Part shown: positions 1 through 9,071 of the stretch, piece by piece
Numbering within the stretch: position 1 is the stretch's first letter
Layout: each line of letters starts with the position of its first letter
From: CAVTLG01 sp963735495
GTDB lineage: Bacteria; Chloroflexota; Ktedonobacteria; Ktedonobacterales; Ktedonobacteraceae
Direction: 5' to 3'
DNA: 64,000 bases
Assembly: GCA_963735495.1 (NCBI GenBank)
Contig: CAVTLG010000011.1
Coordinates: 372,001 to 436,000, forward strand
The notes under the pieces: model-generated
What the model was told of the DNA's origin: nothing
The model's database searches: none
Seen by the model: the letters and a program-made list of their open reading frames with translations, nothing else
Position numbers and translations under genes: made by a program

Positions 1-819
1 GACCTGATCACGGCATTGGAGGGGGGATCAATCGATATTGGTTTTGTTGGTCCTAATCCAGCAGTGAATGGCTATGTGACAAGTCATGGCGCCGCGTTAC
101 GTATTATTGCTGGCGCATCCAGCGGTGGAGTGGAGTTTATCGTCAGACCTGGCGCGAACATCACGAGCCCGGCAGATCTCAGCGGCAAGAAGATCGCCGA
201 TCCACAGACTGGTGGCACGCAGGATATCTCCTTGCGTCACTACCTCCAGCAACATGGCCTAAAGCCCGACTCAGCCGGCGGCACCGTTCATATCGTACCA
301 ACCAGCAATGCAGCTATCTTGACCGAGTTTGCGCAGGGACAGATTGATGGAGCCTGGGTTCCCGAGCCATATGCATCAGAACTGGTCACTAAATACGGGG
401 GCAAAGTCTTCCTGGATGAGCGTTCGCTCTGGCCTGGTGGTCAGTTTGTGACTACAAACGTTATTGTGCGCAAAACATTTCTTGATCAGCACCCGGACCT
501 GGTGCAAAAGTTTCTGCAAGCCGAAGTAGCCACCGTACAGTATATTAATAGCAATCTCGCCTCGGCAGAAACGCTGATCAATCAGCAACTGAAGAAGCTA
601 ACAACAAAAGCACTGCCACAAAACGTCCTTGATCGATCATTCCAGGACCTCACGATCACCTATGATCCGCTGGCGAGCAGCATGTTCACCGCTGCCAACA
701 ACGCTTATGCGCTGGGATACTTAGGTACAAGTAAACCAGATCTCAGCGGCATCTATGATCTTGGTCCCCTCAATAGCATACTGAAAAGCAAAGGATTAGC
801 GCAGGTCGCAACATCCTGA
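1..819 (+). CDS. ABC transporter substrate-binding protein, NMT1/SsuA type (5' partial)
   Basis: The reading frame is open from base 1, so the N-terminus, including any lipoprotein signal, lies outside the window. A TTG at 16 is inside the gene and not a start. The protein has the periplasmic-binding fold of the nitrate/sulfonate/taurine family: 'DIGFVGPNPAV' (substrate cleft), 'DLSGKKIADPQTGGTQD' (hinge and ligand contact) and 'GAWVPEPYAS' near the middle. It would capture an aliphatic sulfonate, taurine or related small anion and deliver it to the permease and ATPase encoded just downstream, 13 bp away. The ligand cannot be settled from sequence, but the nearby cysteine synthase and rhodanese genes favour a sulfur compound over nitrate or a thiamine precursor. 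Confidence 0.85.
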   Translation, partial: DLITALEGGSIDIGFVGPNPAVNGYVTSHGAALRIIAGASSGGVEFIVRPGANITSPADLSGKKIADPQTGGTQDISLRHYLQQHGLKPDSAGGTVHIVPTSNAAILTEFAQGQIDGAWVPEPYASELVTKYGGKVFLDERSLWPGGQFVTTNVIVRKTFLDQHPDLVQKFLQAEVATVQYINSNLASAETLINQQLKKLTTKALPQNVLDRSFQDLTITYDPLASSMFTAANNAYALGYLGTSKPDLSGIYDLGPLNSILKSKGLAQVATS

Positions 820-832
820 GGAGAACGCACGG

Positions 833-1696
833 ATGAGTCAACAGGCAATCAGCAATCCCCAATACAGCGCTACGAGCAATGAGCACCCATTGGCGTCCAC
901 CAGTGGCGGAACGTCCTTGCGCATTGAGGGTATAAGCAAGACATTTTTCAGCCAGGAACGGAGCGTGGAAGCGCTCCGTCCCGTTGACCTGACCGTCGAG
1001 GCTGGCGAGTTCGTCTGTTTTCTCGGTCCCAGTGGCTGCGGTAAGTCCACCTTGCTGAGCATTATTGCCGGTCTGGAGACAGCCGATACAGGCCAGATTC
1101 TAGCCAACGAGAAAGTTGTGAAGGGACCCGGCACTGATCGCATACTCCTGTTCCAGGAGGCGGCCCTTTTCCCCTGGCTCGATGTCCGACACAACGTTGA
1201 ATTCGGCTTACGACAGGCACACCTACCGGCATCCCAGCGCGCCGCCATCAGCAGGAAATTCATCGATATCGTGCATTTGCAAGGCTTTGAGCGCAGCTAT
1301 CCCCATCAACTTTCCGGTGGTATGCGCCAGCGCGCCGCTATTGCCCGTGCGCTGGCCATTGATCCGGCAGTACTCTTGATGGATGAACCATTTGGCGCAC
1401 TCGATGCATTCACCCGTGATCGCTTACATGCTGAGCTGGAAGCCATCTGGTCAGAGACACGCAAAACGGTGCTCTTTGTGACGCATAATGTACGCGAGGC
1501 CATCGCACTGGGGGATCGCGTGGTCGTCTTTGCACCACGACCGGGGCGCATCGTGCGTGAATTTCGTATTGATCTCCCCCGTCCTCGCAGTCTGGAAAAT
1601 CACCAGCTCGCCGATATAGCAGCGGAAATCTTGCAAGTACTCCAGCATGAAATGGTCATCGGTGAAGAGGAGGCATCTTATGGCACAGGCCGTTAG
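833..1696 (+). CDS. ABC transporter ATP-binding protein, SsuB/TauB type
   Basis: This is the cytoplasmic ATPase subunit of the importer. Visible motifs in order are Walker A 'GPSGCGKST' (about residue 66), Q-loop 'LLFQEAALFPW', signature 'LSGGMRQR', Walker B 'AVLLMDEPFGALD' and switch His 'FVTHNVREA'. The 'PWLDVRHNVEFGL' segment after the Q-loop is typical of the nitrate/sulfonate/taurine subfamily. The ATG at 833 follows 'GAGGAGAACGC', a good ribosome site. The gene sits 13 bp after the binding protein, and its end overlaps the permease start by 17 bp, so the three are one operon. Length (287 aa) is slightly above the usual 250-270 because of an extended N-terminus. Confidence 0.93.
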   Translation: MSQQAISNPQYSATSNEHPLASTSGGTSLRIEGISKTFFSQERSVEALRPVDLTVEAGEFVCFLGPSGCGKSTLLSIIAGLETADTGQILANEKVVKGPGTDRILLFQEAALFPWLDVRHNVEFGLRQAHLPASQRAAISRKFIDIVHLQGFERSYPHQLSGGMRQRAAIARALAIDPAVLLMDEPFGALDAFTRDRLHAELEAIWSETRKTVLFVTHNVREAIALGDRVVVFAPRPGRIVREFRIDLPRPRSLENHQLADIAAEILQVLQHEMVIGEEEASYGTGR

Positions 1697-2492
1697 TGGC
1701 GTAAAACAGTCGGCGCAACGCGCAGAAGGTCGCTGGTGGGCCAAATTACTGCGGCAGGTGGCATTCTATATCCTGCTCTTAGCGCTATGGAAAGCGGTCG
1801 TCGCGCTTGGTTTCTGGCCCGACTACCTCTTTGCAGGTCCAGTTGACGTGACAAACCGGCTCGTCAGTGGCTTTAGCGATGGCACGTTTATCACTGCCAT
1901 TGCAGTCAGCCTGCGTCGCCTGGTCATTGGCTACATCATCTCGATGCTACTGGGCGTAACGCTTGGTCTATTGATTGGCAGCAACCGCTATATAGGCGAG
2001 ACGCTCGGTTCGCTCGTTTTAGGATTACAGGCACTGCCCAGCGTCTGCTGGATTCCGCTGGCTATCCTCTGGTTCGGCCTGAGCGAAAATGCGATGACCT
2101 TTGTGGTGGTGATGGGAGCACTCTTCTCGATCACGCTCGGCGTAGATGCGGGAGTGAAAAACACGCCGCCCGTGTACCTCAAAGCAGCGCGCAATATGGG
2201 TGCAAAGGGACTCGCCCTTACCATACAGGTTGTGCTACCGGCAGCCCTCCCATCGGTCCTGACTGGTTTAAAGCAGGGCTGGACCTTCGCCTGGCGCTCA
2301 CTGATGGCGGCAGAGTTGATCTATGTGACTCCAAGCCTGGGCGGCCTGCTTGACGATGGACGCAGTTTTAACGATGTGCCACTCATCTTCGCCGTCATCC
2401 TGGTCATCATTGCGATTAGTATGGCCATCGATGGCCTGGTATTTGCGCCCCTGGAACGCGCAGTACGCCACAGATGGGGCTTCTCGCGCTAG
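1680..2492 (+). CDS. ABC transporter permease, SsuC/TauC type
   Basis: This integral membrane subunit forms the import channel with the preceding ATPase. The ATG at 1680 is preferred over the upstream in-frame ATG at 1647 because it follows 'GAAGAGGAGGCATCTT' and gives the usual short N-terminus (MAQAVSG...). About six membrane spans are visible. The EAA loop 'AARNMGAKGLALTIQVVLPAALPSVLTGLKQG' (in part, near residues 180-205) is the contact site for the ATPase, and 'SLMAAELI' near the end is typical of sulfonate/taurine permeases. It is the last gene of the three-gene operon. It converges with the histidine kinase gene, whose stop lies 15 bp away on the other strand. Confidence 0.92.
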   Translation: MAQAVSGVKQSAQRAEGRWWAKLLRQVAFYILLLALWKAVVALGFWPDYLFAGPVDVTNRLVSGFSDGTFITAIAVSLRRLVIGYIISMLLGVTLGLLIGSNRYIGETLGSLVLGLQALPSVCWIPLAILWFGLSENAMTFVVVMGALFSITLGVDAGVKNTPPVYLKAARNMGAKGLALTIQVVLPAALPSVLTGLKQGWTFAWRSLMAAELIYVTPSLGGLLDDGRSFNDVPLIFAVILVIIAISMAIDGLVFAPLERAVRHRWGFSR

Positions 2493-2507
2493 TCAGCTCA
2501 CCAGGGA

Positions 2508-4064
2508 TCAGGAGGGAGGGAGCTTTGCCATCGTCAATTGCTCTGCCTCCTGGATGATGTGGGGCGCAACCATACGTAGGTGAATAGTCACCATGGTACC
2601 TTCGCCCCATTTACTTTTAATGGCGATTTTCCCTCCTTGCGCTTCAATTAATTCCCTGGCAATGGCAAGACCCAGGCCATTGCCTCCCACATTTTTCGCG
2701 AGACGACTACGCGCTGAATCGACCCGATAAAAGCGATCAAAGACGCGTGGCAGGTCTTCTGCGGGAATGCCTTTCCCGTTATCACACACTTCAATCACGA
2801 CGGTGTCTTCCTCAGCTTTTTTATAAGCGAAAAGCGCAACTTGACCATTTATGGCTGTAAATTTCAGCGCATTATCGACAAGATTAAGCAAGATCTGTTG
2901 CAATCTATCGGCATCAGCACGGGCATAGAGCGTATGTGAGGAAATTTCACGCGAGATCCTTTGTCCACGCGCTAGCTGCTGAGCCTGGTTATAGACTTTC
3001 TCGATGATCTCGTGGATATTAACCGCATCTTCCTGCAACATCATCCGTCCTTCATCCAGTCGAGAGAGAGACAGCAGATCCTCAACGAGCCTGTGCATGC
3101 GCTTGACCTCCGCATACATACCGCGCAGCAACTTCCGTGATGCTTCTTTATCGCCACTGTCAGCTCCCAGCAGCAACATTTCTAAGCCTCCACTGAGCGC
3201 CGTCAGCGGTGTACGCAGTTCATGCGAGGCATCCGCGACAAACTGCTTCTGGCGCTGAAAAGCCGTTTCAAGTTGCTCGACCATCTGGTTAAAAGAGCGC
3301 GCCAGGTGCCCAATCTCATCATCAGTTAGAGGAGCGTCCAGACGCTGCGAGAGGTCGCCCGCTGCAATACGTCGACTCGTGCGTTCCATATCTACCAGTG
3401 GGCGTAATGTTGCGCCAATCAGCGGAATCGTCAATATGATAGCGATGCCCAATGAGCCAATAACGCCTATTAAGAGGATAAAACGCAATGTCGCAATAAA
3501 TGCATCCGTCGACACCATCGATGTGCTGACTTGCAGTATCGCCACCGTATGGCCTGCGTTTATCAATGGCAGAAGCACAATCAGTTGGCGATTTCCTTGC
3601 CCACCAGATGCCAGCAAGTAATTATCCACTGGCTGATTGCTTGTTACTTCCTTTCGCACGCGTAGCGCTGAAAGTTTGATCGAGGGTGGTGCAAAGGGGG
3701 AATCACCACCAGATACGAGCACCGTCCCATCAGGCGACAGAATGGCGGCTTCGCTCCTGGGACTCGACAGCTTTTGTGCGAGAATCGTCGCCGATTGGAG
3801 CAATTTTGCCGAGAGAGGAGCCGTAGATGGCTCGGATTGCCTGGTTAAGAGAAATGGATGTCCCCGCAAGTTGTCCGCTGCCAGACGCGCCTCGCTCCAT
3901 AAGGCATCGGCCTGGCTGTTATCCAACGCTTGCTCTGCCGTGAATAAGATGAGTACCCCTAGCGCACTGGATAGCAGTGTCAGCACGCCTAATGAAACCA
4001 GCGTTAAACGCCAACGAATTGGCAGGCGAGCCGTCCACTGGCGCAATTGCGTTATTCGCCACAT
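2508..4064 (-). CDS. Membrane sensor histidine kinase (HAMP-HisKA-HATPase)
   Basis: A 518-residue inner-membrane sensor. One membrane span lies at about residues 20-42 and another at about 194-218, enclosing an extracytoplasmic sensor of about 150 residues. A HAMP linker ('RPLVDMERTSRRIAAGDLSQRL') follows, then HisKA with phospho-accepting His281 in 'DASHELRTPL', and HATPase_c with N-box 'LNLVDNALKF', G1 'VCDNGKGIP', F-box 'FDRFYRVD' and G2 'GGNGLGLAI'. All catalytic boxes are present, so it should autophosphorylate. It begins 11 bp after the response regulator's stop, giving a regulator-kinase operon. The stimulus is unknown; neither gene resembles one named system closely enough for a symbol. 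Confidence 0.93.
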   Translation of the reverse strand: MWRITQLRQWTARLPIRWRLTLVSLGVLTLLSSALGVLILFTAEQALDNSQADALWSEARLAADNLRGHPFLLTRQSEPSTAPLSAKLLQSATILAQKLSSPRSEAAILSPDGTVLVSGGDSPFAPPSIKLSALRVRKEVTSNQPVDNYLLASGGQGNRQLIVLLPLINAGHTVAILQVSTSMVSTDAFIATLRFILLIGVIGSLGIAIILTIPLIGATLRPLVDMERTSRRIAAGDLSQRLDAPLTDDEIGHLARSFNQMVEQLETAFQRQKQFVADASHELRTPLTALSGGLEMLLLGADSGDKEASRKLLRGMYAEVKRMHRLVEDLLSLSRLDEGRMMLQEDAVNIHEIIEKVYNQAQQLARGQRISREISSHTLYARADADRLQQILLNLVDNALKFTAINGQVALFAYKKAEEDTVVIEVCDNGKGIPAEDLPRVFDRFYRVDSARSRLAKNVGGNGLGLAIARELIEAQGGKIAIKSKWGEGTMVTIHLRMVAPHIIQEAEQLTMAKLPPS

Positions 4065-4075
4065 ACTGTATTGCC

Positions 4076-4780
4076 TTACCCTCTGAGGGTATAGCCTATA
4101 CCACGTACGGTCTGAAGCAAACGAGGTGGATTATCGTTCAGTTTCTCACGCAGGTGGCGTATATACACCTCAATAATGTTGTCATCGCCAACGTAATCGT
4201 ACCCCCAGACGCGTGCCAGAATAACGTCACGTGAGAGCACCAGGCGTGGATGCATAAGAAACAGTTCTAAAAGATCAAACTCACGAGGTGTCAGTTCTAT
4301 CGGCTGTTCATCGCAGGTGACGATACGTGTCCCACGGTCCAGCGTGATGCCGTGAAAGGTGAGGATATCCATGAAGTTACTGCCATGACGGCGCATCACA
4401 GCACGTACACGCGCCATCAACTCTTTGAAGGCAAAGGGCTTAATGACATAATCATCGGCACCGCAATCCAGACCTGCGATGCGATCATTGATTTCTTCTT
4501 TCGCTGTCAGCATGATGATGGCTACATCCTTTATTTTCCGTAGCCGACGTGTCACCTCCAACCCATCGAAACCGGGCAACATAATATCGAGAATGATAAT
4601 ATCAGGCGTGTGACTTAAGGCCGCGTGGACGGCTTCAGGTCCTGTTGTCGCCTCAAAGACGTTGAAGCCTTCGTAAGAGAAACCCATTTGTAGAAAGCTT
4701 ATAATGTGCGGCTCATCGTCTACAATCAAAACGGTCGGTTGCCGATGAGCCGTATTCTTCTCGCTGGTTGTTGTTATCAT
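4076..4780 (-). CDS. OmpR/PhoB-family response regulator
   Basis: The 234-residue protein has a receiver domain (residues about 15-130) with acidic pair 'VDDE', phospho-acceptor Asp65 in 'LDIMLPG', the Thr of 'MLTAK' and the Lys of 'VIKPF'. A winged-helix DNA-binding domain follows ('ELTPREFDLLELF', 'VWGYDYVGDDNIIEVYIRHLREKL', 'RGIGYTLRG'). It would be phosphorylated by the downstream kinase and bind DNA. The ATG at 4780 is chosen because GGAAG lies about 7 bp upstream; an in-frame ATG at 4813 would only add a tail not seen in the family. It is the first gene of the two-gene unit. The target genes are unknown. Confidence 0.93.
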   Translation of the reverse strand: MITTTSEKNTAHRQPTVLIVDDEPHIISFLQMGFSYEGFNVFEATTGPEAVHAALSHTPDIIILDIMLPGFDGLEVTRRLRKIKDVAIIMLTAKEEINDRIAGLDCGADDYVIKPFAFKELMARVRAVMRRHGSNFMDILTFHGITLDRGTRIVTCDEQPIELTPREFDLLELFLMHPRLVLSRDVILARVWGYDYVGDDNIIEVYIRHLREKLNDNPPRLLQTVRGIGYTLRG

Positions 4781-5196
4781 GCGTATCTTCCAGGACAGTG
4801 GGCAAGCAAGCATTGCTCTTGTAGAGTGTCACTCCTTGCATAGGCAAACAATTTCTAGCCTATCTATAACAGATCTAACTGAATATTTGCTGAATGCTCG
4901 TACGTTTGCCCATTTCTATGGGAGAAGAGCCAGGAAAAAAGTCACCTGTACCGCATTATAACACTGCCAACTTTATCGGTTGGCTGCCAGCGTCGATAGC
5001 GCGAGAGCATGCTACGGCCTGCCACCTACTCTCAAGGGTTAACAGGCTAACAGAATCTCTCTAGTTTCAGTACCCTCAAGCGGGTCACGTAAAAAAGGAC
5101 ACTAGCCCACCCGTCCAGGGACAAAGTGTCCACATAAAACCCTCAGAGGTCAAGTGAAAATGCACTAGGAGTTTCTGCGGTGAGAGATTTGATGCC
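4781..5196. other. Intergenic region upstream of the response regulator
   Basis: No convincing gene is seen. The part nearest 4780 should hold the promoter of the two-component operon, but I see no clear -35/-10 pair. The part from 5065 to 5158 is a copy of a diverged dispersed element, listed separately. The rest is AT/GC-mixed sequence without recognisable structure. Confidence 0.5.
5065..5158 (-). repeat. Dispersed element C, copy 1 (possible insertion-sequence end)
   Basis: Read on the minus strand, this stretch shares three blocks in the same order with 17032-17134 on the plus strand: CACTTGACCTCT followed by AGGGTTT, then ACGTGACCCG, then AGGGTACTGAAA. The middle parts differ and the spacing varies by a few bases. 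Several short internally related repeats (TGACC/AGGG) resemble the multiple terminal repeats of some IS families, but no transposase is attached. It lies just past the stop of the rhodanese/lactamase gene. Confidence 0.55.
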
Positions 5197-6301
5197 TCAA
5201 GCAATGGCACAGCGGTTCGCGCCTGCTTCCAGATTAGCGAGGTCCTCTGTGGGCAGCATGCCCCTCTCGTTGAGCCTGACAATTAATGCGTAGTTAGGCG
5301 GCGTCGGGGGAATGCGCGCCAGCAGCGTCTGTACGAACTGATCGCGGGTAGCGTAGACAACGGCAACTTGCGTCTCGATTTCACCAAGGGTGGTCACAAT
5401 AGGCTGACCATCAAAAGCGACCGGTGCACCGGTATGACCGGGCAGCACCAGCGTCTCAGCCGGTAGCGCGAGGAGTTTTTGCAGGCTGTGATAGAGCCGT
5501 GATGCTCGTGCCTGGGCCTCGCCCGCGTTGGTTTGCAAGTCGGGACGACCAACGCCTGTCAGCGAGAGCGTATCGCCCGTGAAGAGGATATGATTATTGA
5601 GCAAATAGCAAACGCTCTCGGTAGTATGTCCTGGCGTATGCAACACACGCAACGTTGTCTCAGCAGCAGTCAGCCTATCACCATCACGCAGCGCCACAAA
5701 AGGAAACGTGGCTCGTTGCTGATCGGGGAGAAAGAGCGTTGCCTCACTCTGCTCGGCAAGCTGGCGAGAACGCGAGAGATGGTCCGCGTGAATATGCGTG
5801 TCAAGTACGCCTGAGATCTTCCATCCATTGCAGGCAGCCAGGTCGAGATAGACCTGTGGGTCCACGGAAGCATCGATGACCATGGCTTCATCTCCCGTAC
5901 CAACGAGATACGAGAGGCAGCCCTTGCCCGTCCGCCGCACCTGGATGATTCGTAGCGTATCGTCTGCGCACGGCACCTCGGCGCTGTTCCAGGCCAGGCT
6001 CCAGGCCTTCATGCCGCCCTGTAGCGAGAGCGCTTCAATCCCACGCTCGGCTAATTGCTCCACGGCGATTTGACTGGTATACCCGCCGATACACACCACC
6101 ACCACCGGCCCATGGTCGGGGAATGCGACCGTGGCCAGCGCATCTGGATCATAGGCTTTGAGCGCGGCATAGGCATCCACGTGCATACTACCAGGAATTC
6201 CACCACTCGGCGCGCTCCGCCACCGGGCGTACATCCAGGATGGTCATTGACTGTCCATGCTCAAGACAGGTACGTAACGTTTCTACATCTATTGTGTTCA
6301 T
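5197..6301 (-). pseudogene. Rhodanese - metallo-beta-lactamase fold protein with apparent +1 frameshift
   Basis: The natural start is the ATG at 6301, with AAAGGAG about 7 bp upstream. It reads 'MNTIDVETLRTCLEHGQ...ILDVRPVAERAEWW' and then hits a stop. The continuation 'IPGSMHVDAYAALKAYDP...' is in the next frame, so one extra base lies near 6197-6207. Restored, the protein would be about 368 residues: an N-terminal rhodanese domain with active-site loop 'CIGGYTS', then a metallo-hydrolase domain with 'THIHADH', 'HTPGHTTE', 'FTGDTL' and 'VLPGHTG'. This matches persulfide-handling rhodanese/sulfur-dioxygenase fusions (CstB-like), acting on glutathione or low-molecular-weight persulfides. It is the last gene after cysteine synthase. 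The shift may be real decay or a sequencing overcall; everything downstream of it is intact. Confidence 0.8.
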
Positions 6302-6376
6302 ACAGTACTCCTTTTATAGACCAAAATTTGTATTTCATCTTTTTCACAGGCCCTTCATTGTAGTTGCGTTGCTTAC

Positions 6377-7324
6377 TTATACCATCGTAAAGATCGTTTT
6401 GGTCATCGTGACAACGGATGGCTGAGAGGAACTTTCCTGTGACCAGAGTCCACCGCTGATATATTTCCAACCACCGTCGGCCAGGATAATCACTAGCTTT
6501 CCACGCTCCATGGTAGAGGCTACGCGCAAAGCTATCTCTAGCGCCGCGCCACTGGAGGGTCCCGCAAAGATGCCTTCCTGTTTCTTCAATTGTACTGTGC
6601 GTAGCCATGCATCGTGACTTGAGACCAGCAGCCTGGCATCCAGCACAGACTGATCGAGTACCGGAGGCACAAAGCCATCCGCCAGATTGCGCAATCCCGG
6701 AATGCTATCACCCTGCATCGGCTCTGCCGCTACGACACGAATAGCTGGATTATGCATCTTCAAGCGGCGTGCAATACCGGTCAGCGTCCCACCTGTACCC
6801 AGACCAGCCACAAAGATGCTCAGGTCCGGTACATCCTTGATAATCTCGACAGCGGTCGTCTCGTAGTGAGCAGCGGCATTCGCCGCGTTGCCATACTGGT
6901 AGAGCATCACGTAGCGCTGATCTTCGCGTGCCAGCTCTTGCGCCAGCATGACAGCTCCATTGCTGCCTGCTGCGCCAGGGGCGGTGATAATATTAGCACC
7001 ATACAATTCGAGCATGGCGCGTTTCTCGTGGGTGATTTTCTCAGGTACGACCGCCGTAAACGTATAGCCCTTCATACTCGCGACCAGGGCCAGGGCTACG
7101 CCTGTATTCCCACTCGTTGGCTCTAACACGACCGAACGCTCAGTAAGTAAATGCTGAGCCTCCGCCTGCTCGATCATTTTCCTGGCGATACGATCTTTAA
7201 TACTGCCAGAAGGATTGACTCCCTCTAACTTGGCGAAGATCTGCACGCCTGGATGTGGACTAAAACTTTTGAGTTCGACGATGGGGGTATTGCCAATCGT
7301 GTCCAGGATATTTTCGTAACGCAT
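6377..7324 (-). CDS. Cysteine synthase (O-acetylserine/O-phosphoserine sulfhydrylase type)
   Basis: A fold-type II PLP enzyme joining an activated serine to sulfide, thiosulfate or another sulfur donor to give cysteine. PLP-binding Lys43 is in 'NPSGSIKDR', the substrate loop 'TSGNTG' is near residue 70, and the PLP phosphate site is the glycine-rich 'GLGTGGTLTG'. The ATG at 7324 follows 'GGAAGGAAACA'; an in-frame ATG at 7384 only adds a non-conserved tail. At 315 residues it is near the usual length, but it ends with a non-family tail ('SQESSSQPSVVTMTKTIFTMV'). It lies between the decarboxylase and the rhodanese-lactamase gene, same strand, probably one transcript. CysK and CysM are not separable here. 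Confidence 0.9.
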   Translation of the reverse strand: MRYENILDTIGNTPIVELKSFSPHPGVQIFAKLEGVNPSGSIKDRIARKMIEQAEAQHLLTERSVVLEPTSGNTGVALALVASMKGYTFTAVVPEKITHEKRAMLELYGANIITAPGAAGSNGAVMLAQELAREDQRYVMLYQYGNAANAAAHYETTAVEIIKDVPDLSIFVAGLGTGGTLTGIARRLKMHNPAIRVVAAEPMQGDSIPGLRNLADGFVPPVLDQSVLDARLLVSSHDAWLRTVQLKKQEGIFAGPSSGAALEIALRVASTMERGKLVIILADGGWKYISGGLWSQESSSQPSVVTMTKTIFTMV

Positions 7325-7420
7325 TGTTTCCTTCCTTTCCTCTTTTTGTGTCGTGAGTTTCTTGGTGTCCAGGCGAAAAGCCATGCAGGAAAGCGCTGTT
7401 TCCCATAGAGAGGTATTGAT

Positions 7421-8935
7421 TTAGGAATAGCGAGAAAGAATATCGCTGCCGACACGAAGGGTTTCATCGACGATTGCCCGTATGTCTGCTTCCTCCGTCA
7501 TATAGTTTACCACGCATGCTCGGAGCAGTTCTTTGCCCTGGAAGTGCGTGCTGGTCAGAAACGCTCTGCCACGCTGCTGCATCTCGCTCGCCAGTAGTTT
7601 ATTCAACTGATCAAGCATGAGTGGCTCGTCGCGTAGCTCTGCCGGTACATAGCGAAAACGCACGATGCTAAGATAGCCATCAGAGACAAGTTCGAGCGTA
7701 GACTCGGCCTCAACAAGTCGCGCAAGCAGGCGCGCCATGCTGATATTGCTGGCTATCGCGCTGGCCAGGCCGTCACGTCCTGCCGAACGCACAATAGCCC
7801 AGACATCCAGGGCGCGAAAGCGGCGCGTACGCTGTAAGGTATACTCCGAGAGCCACGGCTCATGCTCATCTTGTGAGGCGGGGGTCAGACTGAAGGCATC
7901 CCGCAATGCGGCACCATCTCTAACGAGTGAACAACCGCAGTCGATGGGCACGGAGAGCCATTTGTGCTGATCGGTGGCCAGCGAATGAACGCGCTCGATG
8001 CCCTTATACAGAGGTGCGACACGCTCATCCAGGATACCGAAAGCGCCATAAGCCCCATCAACGTGCAGCCAGAGTCCTTGCTCCTCACACAAGTCTGCCA
8101 GTTCATCCAGCGGATCAATTGTCCCCGTCTCCACTGTTCCCGCCGTCGCGACAACACAAAAAGGCCGCAGACCGGCTGCGCGATCTGCGGCGATCTGTGT
8201 GCGTAATTGCGCTACGTCCATCTGAAAAGCCGGGGTTGAGGGAATGATGTGAATAGAGTTACTGCCCAGGCCCATCGCTTCAACGGCTCTGCGGATGCAA
8301 AAGTGCCCCTGGTCGGATTGGTACAGGACAAAAGGACGACGTACTTGCTGGATACCTTCGGTCCGTACATTCCAGCCATCCTCCCGTGCAGCCCAACAAC
8401 GCGCGGCCTGCAAACAGGTAAAATTAGCCTCTGAGCCACCGCTGACAAAGACGCCCGCGCTGCCCTCGACAGGAAAACCGCAGAGCTGCATGATCCACTG
8501 GACCGTACGCCGCTCAAGTTCTTGTCCGGCATGATCTCCGATACCGCAGTTGAAATTGACGGCGGCAGCCAGCGGTTTGACTAACACACCCGCGTGCGCC
8601 GGGGCTGAATTAATCCAGCCCGCAAAACGTGGATGGCCATTGCCCTGAGGAAAAGGCAGGATCATTTGCTCAATAAAGGTCATCGTCTCCTCAAACGGTT
8701 GACCTGCCGTTGGCAATTCCTGCTCACGGATCGCTTTGTGTACAGCGTCAGGCATCGCTTGCCATATAGGCCGCTCGCGTACGCCACTCAGGTACGCCAC
8801 AACTTCATCCATTACTCGATAGCCATACGCTCTCAGTGTTGCCTCGTCAAAAGCCAATCCAGTGGAGGATGCTAACGTTGTAGCTGACTCGCGCTCAGTT
8901 GGTAGAGTATACAAATCCGTCATCGTATTCTTCAT
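7421..8935 (-). CDS. Group II PLP-dependent amino acid decarboxylase
   Basis: A 504-residue enzyme of the aromatic-amino-acid/glutamate/cysteine-sulfinate decarboxylase family. It shows 'HPRFAGWINS', 'GVFVSGGSEAN' (PLP phosphate), His211 (ring stacking), Asp293 in 'HVDGAYGAF' (pyridine nitrogen) and Lys325 in 'ATDQHKWL' (Schiff base). All catalytic residues are present, so it should make an amine and CO2 from an L-amino acid. Substrate is not predictable from these motifs; placement with cysteine synthase and a sulfurtransferase hints at a sulfur amino acid, but aromatic substrates are equally compatible. AAAGGAG lies 3 bp before the chosen ATG; a second in-frame ATG lies four codons on. It follows the LysR gene by 136 bp. 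Confidence 0.9.
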   Translation of the reverse strand: MKNTMTDLYTLPTERESATTLASSTGLAFDEATLRAYGYRVMDEVVAYLSGVRERPIWQAMPDAVHKAIREQELPTAGQPFEETMTFIEQMILPFPQGNGHPRFAGWINSAPAHAGVLVKPLAAAVNFNCGIGDHAGQELERRTVQWIMQLCGFPVEGSAGVFVSGGSEANFTCLQAARCWAAREDGWNVRTEGIQQVRRPFVLYQSDQGHFCIRRAVEAMGLGSNSIHIIPSTPAFQMDVAQLRTQIAADRAAGLRPFCVVATAGTVETGTIDPLDELADLCEEQGLWLHVDGAYGAFGILDERVAPLYKGIERVHSLATDQHKWLSVPIDCGCSLVRDGAALRDAFSLTPASQDEHEPWLSEYTLQRTRRFRALDVWAIVRSAGRDGLASAIASNISMARLLARLVEAESTLELVSDGYLSIVRFRYVPAELRDEPLMLDQLNKLLASEMQQRGRAFLTSTHFQGKELLRACVVNYMTEEADIRAIVDETLRVGSDILSRYS

Positions 8936-9071
8936 CCACTCCTTTCACTCTCCAGTGTGCCATGCTTTGCTGAATTTTTCGTGAACGTTAGCTGAAGATT
9001 TCCTGTCTTTTCGTCCCACTGCTCTTTTTTCATGCCAACGATGAGCGCATGCTCCTTGCTCTGTCAATCAC